Positions 58,199 through 64,000 of a stretch of 64,000 bases of DNA are shown here, in pieces; position 1 is the first letter of the stretch, and every line of letters starts with the position of its first letter. The stretch spans positions 310,001 through 374,000 of the forward strand of contig JBLDXI010000003.1 of the NCBI GenBank assembly GCA_047495785.1. Reading direction: 5' to 3'. The notes beneath the pieces are model-generated. The model saw nothing but the letters and a program-made list of their open reading frames with translations. It did no database searches and was not told the DNA's origin. The translations under genes were made by a program, and so were the position numbers. This DNA is from Lepidodermella squamata. Its lineage: Eukaryota > Gastrotricha.

Positions 58199-58247
58199 AC
58201 GGCCAAACTAGGCGCTATCATAGGTAGATAGCGCCTAGTTTGGCCGT
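58199..58247. repeat. Perfect 21-bp hairpin
   Basis: acggccaaactaggcgctatc and its exact reverse complement are separated by seven bases, just upstream of the truncated transposase. It may be a remnant of element termini or a hairpin-forming site. Confidence 0.75.
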
Positions 58248-59525
58248 CATCCGAAACCCCTTGTCTTTTTGCCCCTTTTCCGTTAGTTTCTGTTGGCTAG
58301 GGTTTAGTTTACGATTTCTCTGAAAAAGTTGACAATTTCATGGGCGCGGGTTACGATTTACAGTCTTTAGAGGCGCTTTCAAGTTCAGCGCTGCGTTTTC
58401 AAGGTTTTGTTGACATAATTCAAGATTAGGTGGCGATTTCTTGGTTTTGTTTACACTTCGAAGATTAAGGTGGCGCACACACGCATTCTAGATGACACTT
58501 ATCCATTTTGAGAGGTTACACAAACACATTTTCAGACTACACAACTTAGGCCACCCGCTCATAATTGATGAAATGCCGCAGATGATTATTTTGCTCCTGC
58601 GCGAGTTGAAGATTTTAGGCGAAAGATGCTTACCGATAAAGGTACGAGGAACAGATACATCAATTAGCAAGATTCGGATACTTGGCATGAGAAGTGATTT
58701 CAAGAGCCGTGTTGCTGTAGAATCAGGAATCACGAAAAACACATCGTTAGCGTTGTTTAAATAACTCGGATTTAGGCTTGTTTACATTCGTTTCAAGGTC
58801 ATGGGTGACAATTAAAAGCGCGGCTTTTGTAGAGTGAATGAACGAGGCTTTTTACTTTTCACCCGTGAATTTAATCGATTTTATTCAACAATTGAATTTC
58901 GGATTTCGGAAATATCAGCCGCGTCCTTTCGGGCGAACAAAGCTATTCACAGCTCCGTTCGGATTTAACACTTCACGCAGTGTGCGACTTTCAAGGGGGA
59001 TGGGGGGTATCATCCCCCCCCACCTCGGCCGGGCCAGACGACAAAATTTGAATTTATCCCAGTGTTTTGTTAATTTTGAGAGGTTTTGGAGCATGTTTTA
59101 CTGGAAAATCTTCAAAACTTTCTCGCTTCGCTCGGTTTTCAGTTGAAATGACTAGTCATTCTGGCAAAAACAGCAAAAACATTTTTTCCATCCCTGGCAG
59201 CTCGGAGATCCAAGATCGCTCACTGACTTCACGCACGTGAGTGCGCATTAGGTCAGCACGCACTTTGTTACCGTAGCGCAGCCACTATCTTCTCATAGCC
59301 ATACGCAACCGCGCTAGTACAATTAACCCACTCGGAAAATTACCACTTTTTTTATGGTCAAAATGCGTTTGATTTTCTCCGTTTATCGTTCCAAGTGGTT
59401 TCGTTGAAAAATGGGTTAGATAATAGGTTGCGTTAATTAGGAACTATAAAGCTTTTATTGCCTGTTGATCTATCGTTGCGCGTTTGTCTCTATTTAAGGC
59501 TGTTGAGTAACATTTGCCATCAACG
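58248..59525. other. Intergenic; one weak open frame
   Basis: The frame 58492-58764 (ATG, 90 codons, including RLHNLGHPLIIDEMPQMIIL) has no family match that I can see and no flanking evidence. The rest is non-coding. Confidence 0.3.
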
Positions 59526-60029
59526 ATGGGGAGCAAATCAATGGAGAGCGGTAGCACCCGCACGAAGCATGTCTATCGCAGTGAACAGCCGTCATCCCCT
59601 GCTCATAGAACGAAGAATTTGCGAAAATCAAAGGGCCCAAATAGCAATCGGTCGATGGGCAATCCGAATTACTGCTGTAGCGAATGTGAATCCGTCTTCG
59701 CCTGGAAACGTACATTGGTATCTCACTACCGATTGAACCATCCTCACGCACTACTCTACCAGTGCCACAATTGTGGAGTGAAACAGCTAACTTCGGAAGA
59801 CCTCGACATACATCACAGTCGAATTTGCAAGACGGCGGTTGATCGTGATCTCGATTATTGTTCGATGTGCCGCGTGGTTTGTGGTAGCCGCGACACCCTG
59901 CTGAGACATTTCGAGAAGTATCACGCAGAGTTGTGCAATTACGTGTGCGATGTCTGCGAGAAGCGAATGGTGAATCTCCGAGGCCTGAACGTTCACAAGA
60001 GTAAGCTGCACTCGGAAACGTTGAAATAG
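59526..60029 (+). CDS. C2H2 zinc-finger protein
   Basis: Single exon from the ATG at 59526, 167 residues. A basic N-terminus (TRTKHVYRSEQ, RKSKGPNSNRS) precedes four fingers: CCSECESVFAWKRTLVSHYR with H-N-H; YQCHNCGVKQLTSEDLDIHH ending in Cys (C2HC); YCSMCRVVCGSRDTLLRHFE with H; and YVCDVCEKRMVNLRGLNVHK with H. Linkers are long and not of the TGEKP type. The inferred role is nucleic-acid binding, nuclear. Target unknown. Confidence 0.8.
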   Translation: MGSKSMESGSTRTKHVYRSEQPSSPAHRTKNLRKSKGPNSNRSMGNPNYCCSECESVFAWKRTLVSHYRLNHPHALLYQCHNCGVKQLTSEDLDIHHSRICKTAVDRDLDYCSMCRVVCGSRDTLLRHFEKYHAELCNYVCDVCEKRMVNLRGLNVHKSKLHSETLK

Positions 60030-60526
60030 CACGTCAGACCTCAGACCTACTGCGGACTGTGTGGGTGGATTTTTATCATCTTCGCTTTTTTTCCAATTAA
60101 CATTTTTCAATAAATACTTACATTGTTATGCTTACAAAATTGGATTCTATTATAAATTCGAGGACATTTAGCTTGGCGAGCTGGAGTTTGGAGTTTACTT
60201 TTTTTTGCTCCGAGTTTATTGGACACAAAACACAACTTGGCACCCTGCACCCTGGATTTGCACGTAAAGTAAGACAAATCAATGTGGACTTGCAATGTGG
60301 AAAAGTTGATTGAAAGTTCTCAGCTGCCTCGTCAGCTCTGATAATACTTCAGTTATGAAACCGGTCAAATTTTAGAGCATGCTCAATTCAACACACTCAG
60401 TCAGTATTTTGATGTGCCTGCAATAATGTTCAGCTTTCAAAGCTTTCATCATTTATTAATAAGCTTTCGCTCGAAGCTCGAAGTCCGTTCATTCATTTTC
60501 ACAAAATCCCACGGACGAGAAACGAG
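60030..60526. other. Intergenic, no features
   Basis: Includes a short inverted gcttggcgagctggag region and A/T tracts; no gene or RNA seen. Confidence 0.4.
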
Positions 60527-61111
60527 ATGTTTCCTTTGGCAAATTTTATAGCTTTTCTGTGCTTTGCGGCTCAGTCTTCGGCAGGCGATGAACCTTCACC
60601 TGACCTTGGGACTCTCCCGCTACCAGTCGGTTTTCGGGGACCTTTGTTATATTTCCCTGAAATGTCATTCGACGCTGAGAATTCGAATGTGACGGCTTCA
60701 GGGTCCTTCAATGTGTTATACTCAACGAGAAAAGTAGCTACTGGTTATCAGCTGAACTCAATGGTTTCTGCTAATACGAGCCCGAATGAGACTTTCGCGA
60801 TACTTGACGGACCCGTAATTTGATTTTGCCTTTCGGATTTTACGGAAGCTATACTTTTGTTCCGAAGGTCGCTAATGAAACTATTGGCCCAAGATCAATC
60901 CATTGGAGGATTGAGTACGAGGTTGAACTGAGGTACAAAACAGGTGGGCAATCAAATGCTTGGTTCGGTTTCCAGATTTCTAGCGATCGCCTTGCTCCTA
61001 GTAAGATCGACCATATCAATTTTAAGTGTGTTAACCTAAATTTATTTTCTAGAAATGTCGAATTCCTCGAATTACTACGACCTATTCACGAAAATCGGCA
61101 ACGGCTTGGGG
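60527..61111 (+). pseudogene. Truncated third copy of the lectin-like/Cys-loop gene
   Basis: Exon 1 (60527..60814) and exon 2 (60868..61000) have exactly the lengths of exons 1 and 2 of the 43315-50550 gene (288 and 133 bp) and the same phases. Signal peptide IAFLCFAAQSSAG, then LPLPVGFRGPLLYFPEMSFD, GYQLNSMVSANTSPNETFAI, WRIEYEVELRYKTGGQSNAW. Exon 3 begins at 61053 (NSSNYYDLF...KIGNGLG) but is cut after about 60 bp by a foldback-type repeat array. No later exons or channel part follow in the window. Any product would be a short secreted fragment. Confidence 0.8.
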
Positions 61112-61365
61112 GGTGTGGCGTCAATACAGCACACGACAATTCAGCCGCGACTATTCCGGCCAGGCTTTTCAGCCCAACGACAGTTCAGCCCAAATAATTG
61201 AACGACAATTCAGCCTGCGACGTCTCAGCCAAAATTCAATCAAATCTCGGCGACATTTCAGCTGCGACAATTTAGTTGATGACAGTTCAGCCCATAATAC
61301 ATGGAAATGTGATGACGTTTCAGCCGGCGACAAATAAGCCAACGTCAATTCAGCCCCAGCTTAAA
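61112..61365. repeat. Degenerate array related to the 7921 foldback element
   Basis: Repeats of the form cgacaattcagcc / cgacatttcagc at irregular 14-25 bp spacing, in one orientation. The unit resembles the gacatttcagc core of the element at 7921-8427. It directly abuts the broken exon 3 upstream. Confidence 0.6.
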
Positions 61366-61749
61366 CGGTCATTTAGCTGGAGAAATTCAGTATTGCTCAG
61401 GGTTACTGATATTTTTTGGGATCATGTTATCCAATGTTTTGATTTTGTTATTCGTTCTTCTCTCATTTTCAATAAACTCGAAACGGACTAATCAGCGCGT
61501 GATCTAATTTTTCATTCATTAAATTAGCAATAAACTGGTAATGGACAGTCCAGCTCAAGGTTAAAACGTAATAAACGAGTTTTTGATGGAAAAACATATC
61601 CAAATAAGGAAAAATTAATGCTCAAGGCGCCATAATCAGCCCGCCGATTTTCCGCCATGATTGAAACTTGCGATTCCTGCGGGTATTTAAGCTGCAATCA
61701 ATTGGTTTAATCCATCACTCTGAACGTTAGCATCTATTTGAATTTTAAA
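61366..61749. other. Intergenic
   Basis: No continuation of the broken Cys-loop-family gene and no other gene recognised. Confidence 0.4.
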
Positions 61750-62229
61750 ATGCACATAAAGATATTCTTTTTCATCGCATATCTCTTTGCGAGCACTGGC
61801 AATTGCGCTGATCAGCCTCCCGACGGCAACGGCAACAATGATCTCCCTGCTCTGCCGGAAGAAGGCGAATGGCCACCTGCTCAAGGCGCCCAAGCAGCCC
61901 AAGATCTCCGACCATTCTTGGAATGCCTGATCTGCCGGGAGATGGCAAGGCATCCCAGGGTGCTAATTTGCGGCCACATTTACTGTAAAAGCTGCCTAAA
62001 GCAGTGGATTCGCACTGTCCTGGGCGACAGCGAGGTTAACAAGCAATGTCCTCTCTGTAGGCGGCGTATAGTTATCAGGTTAAAATTTTTCCTATACTTA
62101 CATTTATCGCAGTAAATATATGCTTTTTCAAGGGAAATCATCAAGTTGAGGCTACAAGATGGCGATGATTCCGATTCTGGATCGGAACTCGGCGAAAGTG
62201 AAGGCTTTCAACCATATTTAACTATATAA
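61750..62229 (+). CDS. RING-finger protein with N-terminal signal-like segment
   Basis: Exons 61750..62078 and 62133..62229 (acceptor ctttttcaag), 141 residues. The N-terminus (IKIFFFIAYLFASTGNCA) looks like a signal peptide or signal anchor. An acidic, Pro-rich stretch (ALPEEGEWPPAQ) precedes a C3HC4 RING: CLICREMARHPRVLICGHIY, CKSC, and CPLCRR. The tail is acidic (DGDDSDSGSELGESEGF). The RING closely resembles RNF5/RNF185-type E3 ubiquitin ligases, but those carry C-terminal membrane segments. A short unspliced form would end a few codons into the intron (62113). Confidence 0.78.
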
Positions 62230-62544
62230 ATAATTTTTGTAGAATAAGTTAACCAGAATGAATTTAATTTTTTTAATTGTTCAATTTAATTTTAAAATTG
62301 TTAAATTTTTTAAAAATTTTAAAAATTTATTAAAATTAAAATTAAAATTTAATTTATTATTATTATTATTTTTTATTTTCTAGCATTTATTGACTTCAAT
62401 ATTTTCAATGATCCTTTTTCGAACTTGAATTGATTCAATTCTATTAAATTTTTCCATTTTTTTATTTTTTTTGAATATGTTTTCAAATGTTTTTTCAAAT
62501 TTTTCAAATTTTTCAAAATTAATCTTTTTAATATCCAATTTCAG
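62230..62544. other. Low-complexity A/T sequence
   Basis: Runs of aaatttt-like repeats (62270-62370) and pyrimidine-rich sequence leading to the next acceptor. No coding exon found. Confidence 0.6.
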
Positions 62545-63909
62545 CAACGAGCAGGAGTTACTAGTGAAAGAACCAGAAACGTCCTTCAAAGTGAAACTCT
62601 TGGGTTACCGGACGATGCTGTTCTCGACATGCCAAGTCGAACCGCCCAGTTGCGAATGGCACAACGAGCAAGGCGCCGTAGCAGGGTCACATCAAGCAAT
62701 GCTCCCACAAGCTTGGCTGCTATCGAGATTCCCGTTGAGTTATCTACCACGCATGCCGATGAGCCATTCGTACTACACGATTCCGGACCAGCTGATCCGC
62801 GTCGTTTCTTCCTCTTCGGCACACGACGTAGTCTGTCATGGATCCACACCTACCGAAACCTCGCTGCTGATGGCACATTCAAGGTTTGCCCAGGGCTGTT
62901 CGCGCAGCTTTTCACGATTCACGTTGTTCTTGCGATGGGTCTTGTCGTGCCCGCTCTTTTCGCCTTGCTTCCCGATCGCACCCGGGCCACTTACGATCGC
63001 CTGTTTACCGTTGTGCGCGACTTACTTGTCAGCGAACAGGGTGAGAGTGAGCAACCGCTAACCATGATCATGGACTTTGAACGGGCCAGCCGGTCATCAA
63101 TCGTGGAAATTTTCCGCAACATTGTCCTTGCGGGCTGTTTCTTCCACTTGGCCCAATGCCTAATAAAACAGGTTAGCATTTGAAATCCATTTCTAAGCTT
63201 CAAACAACTTAACGATTTTAGGTACGGAGGTATCACCTTTGCCGCGCGTACAATCGGTCTGCTGCCCTGCGGAAAGCCGTTCGTATGCTACCCGCTCTGG
63301 CATTTCTTCCCTCGCATCGCGTTTCCAGTGCTTTTGACATGCTCGATGATAATATCGCGGAGCTCCTTGTGGAGTTTCCGCGCTTGGCGGATGTCTATGA
63401 TTATTTCCGTCGGAATTTCGTCGGCTACCACCAGCATGGTTACCACCCCCCGCGATATCGTGTCAGCGACTGGAACCAATTCGATCGAGTCCGGTTCGTA
63501 AGCATTTATTTCTGTCACTAATTTTTGCTTAATTGTGTCAACTTAAAATAGTCAGCGGCTGCCGAGATCTGACGCCAGCTTGGAAGGATGGCACTTTGCA
63601 ATCCAGGCTTTGCTGGGCGCTCACCCACAGTTTTACGTCTTTGTCGAGCGCCTGCGAAATGAGGCGAACTGGGCGAATCAAACAGTTCAACTTTTCCGCA
63701 ACGGCGCCCGGATTCAACGAGCGAGAAACGCCGAATACCAGCGCCTCGACGACAACCTTCAGCGCCTCGTAAGCCGCTACGAGAACGAAAGCGACACCTG
63801 GACGGATGACCAGCTTCTTCAGTACATCGGAGCTGCAAGCCGCTGCTTCCGGACTGATGAAGTAGACGATGCCGACGATGGAAACGGCGGTCATGAAGAC
63901 TCCGATTAA
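62545..63909 (+). mobile_element. MULE-type transposase gene, three exons, 5' end uncertain
   Basis: Exons about 62545..63171 (acceptor-like aatttcag; first ATG at 62629), 63222..63497 and 63556..63909 join in phase. They contain the MULE core: LAADGTFKVCPGLFAQLFTI (first Asp), LTMIMDFERAS (second Asp), then IVLAGCFFHLAQCLIKQV (Cys-His-His region). Past the core are RRYHLCRAYNRSAALRKAVR and LEGWHFAIQALLGAHPQF (the conserved 'EGWH' block), with an acidic C-terminus. No FLYWCH or other zinc finger was found upstream, and no terminal repeats. The open frame and correct introns suggest a young element or a domesticated gene. Confidence 0.75.
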
Positions 63910-64000
63910 GACTGCGGAGCACTGCTATCTCTCTTTAGCGTTATCAGACTTTAATTGTAATTAATGGTTAACTAATTAATACACGTTAACTCGATTTTCG

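Noticed and set aside
58492-58764. A 90-codon plus-strand frame as a gene
   Set aside because: No recognisable domain, promoter or splice evidence; kept only as a note in the intergenic entry.

Overview
The window is eukaryotic and almost certainly from an invertebrate animal. It has spliceosomal introns (mostly 35-600 bp, with T-rich acceptors such as tttcag), TATA promoters, Cys-loop receptor genes, a Sushi-mucin protein, a C2H2 zinc-finger gene and many animal-type DNA transposon remnants. The nematode-like acceptors and the expanded STELLO-like (DUF288-type) family would fit an ecdysozoan, but I cannot name the species. Exon models were built by hand from splice signals and frame continuity. 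Total coding length was required to be a multiple of three, which makes the larger models fairly secure.

Layout. 1-2.1 kb: two tandem minus-strand genes for small secreted helical proteins, one cut by the window edge and one broken. 2.3-4.5 kb: a hAT remnant, GC-rich orphan exons and a MITE. 5.2-10.9 kb (minus): an 8-exon gene for a NEK-like kinase fused to about ten nearly identical ankyrin repeats, with a long intron full of inverted-repeat elements and a 125-bp-arm palindrome upstream. 12.6-16.1 kb (minus): a 1022-aa Cys-loop receptor-like gene whose channel part follows a long duplicated lectin-like ectodomain and a Ser/Thr linker. 17.5-18.5 kb: a DUF4419 gene.

18.7-36.3 kb: an array interleaving two families. 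One is STELLO/DUF288-like type II membrane glycosyltransferases (five copies plus 3' fragments). The other is small secreted Cys-rich proteins (four intact copies plus one pseudogene) that share a core promoter signature; two of the four have heat-shock-element-like sites.

36.4-39.5 kb (minus): a secreted Sushi-mucin-ankyrin protein. 40.6-42.8 kb: an ankyrin protein with a C-terminal SOCS-box-like segment. 43.3-50.6 kb (minus): a second Cys-loop/lectin-like gene, complete except for one in-frame TAG, with a 3.9-kb GC-AG intron loaded with elements (SINE, MITEs, and a transposon encoding a CXC-type Cys-rich protein). 51.3-52.9 kb: nested inverted repeats beside a small split gene. 53.1-54.7 kb (minus): a single-exon SPFH/Band-7 protein. 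55-58.3 kb: a TA-flanked element, a small gene and a mariner fragment. 59.5-60.0 kb: a C2H2 zinc-finger gene. 60.5-61.1 kb: a third Cys-loop-family copy, cut off by a repeat. 61.7-62.2 kb: a RING protein with an N-terminal signal-like segment. 62.5-63.9 kb: an intron-containing MULE transposase.

The main themes are local gene-family expansion with decay of individual copies and heavy inverted-repeat element load. The most unusual proteins are the lectin-like/Cys-loop fusions and the apparently extracellular ankyrin protein.
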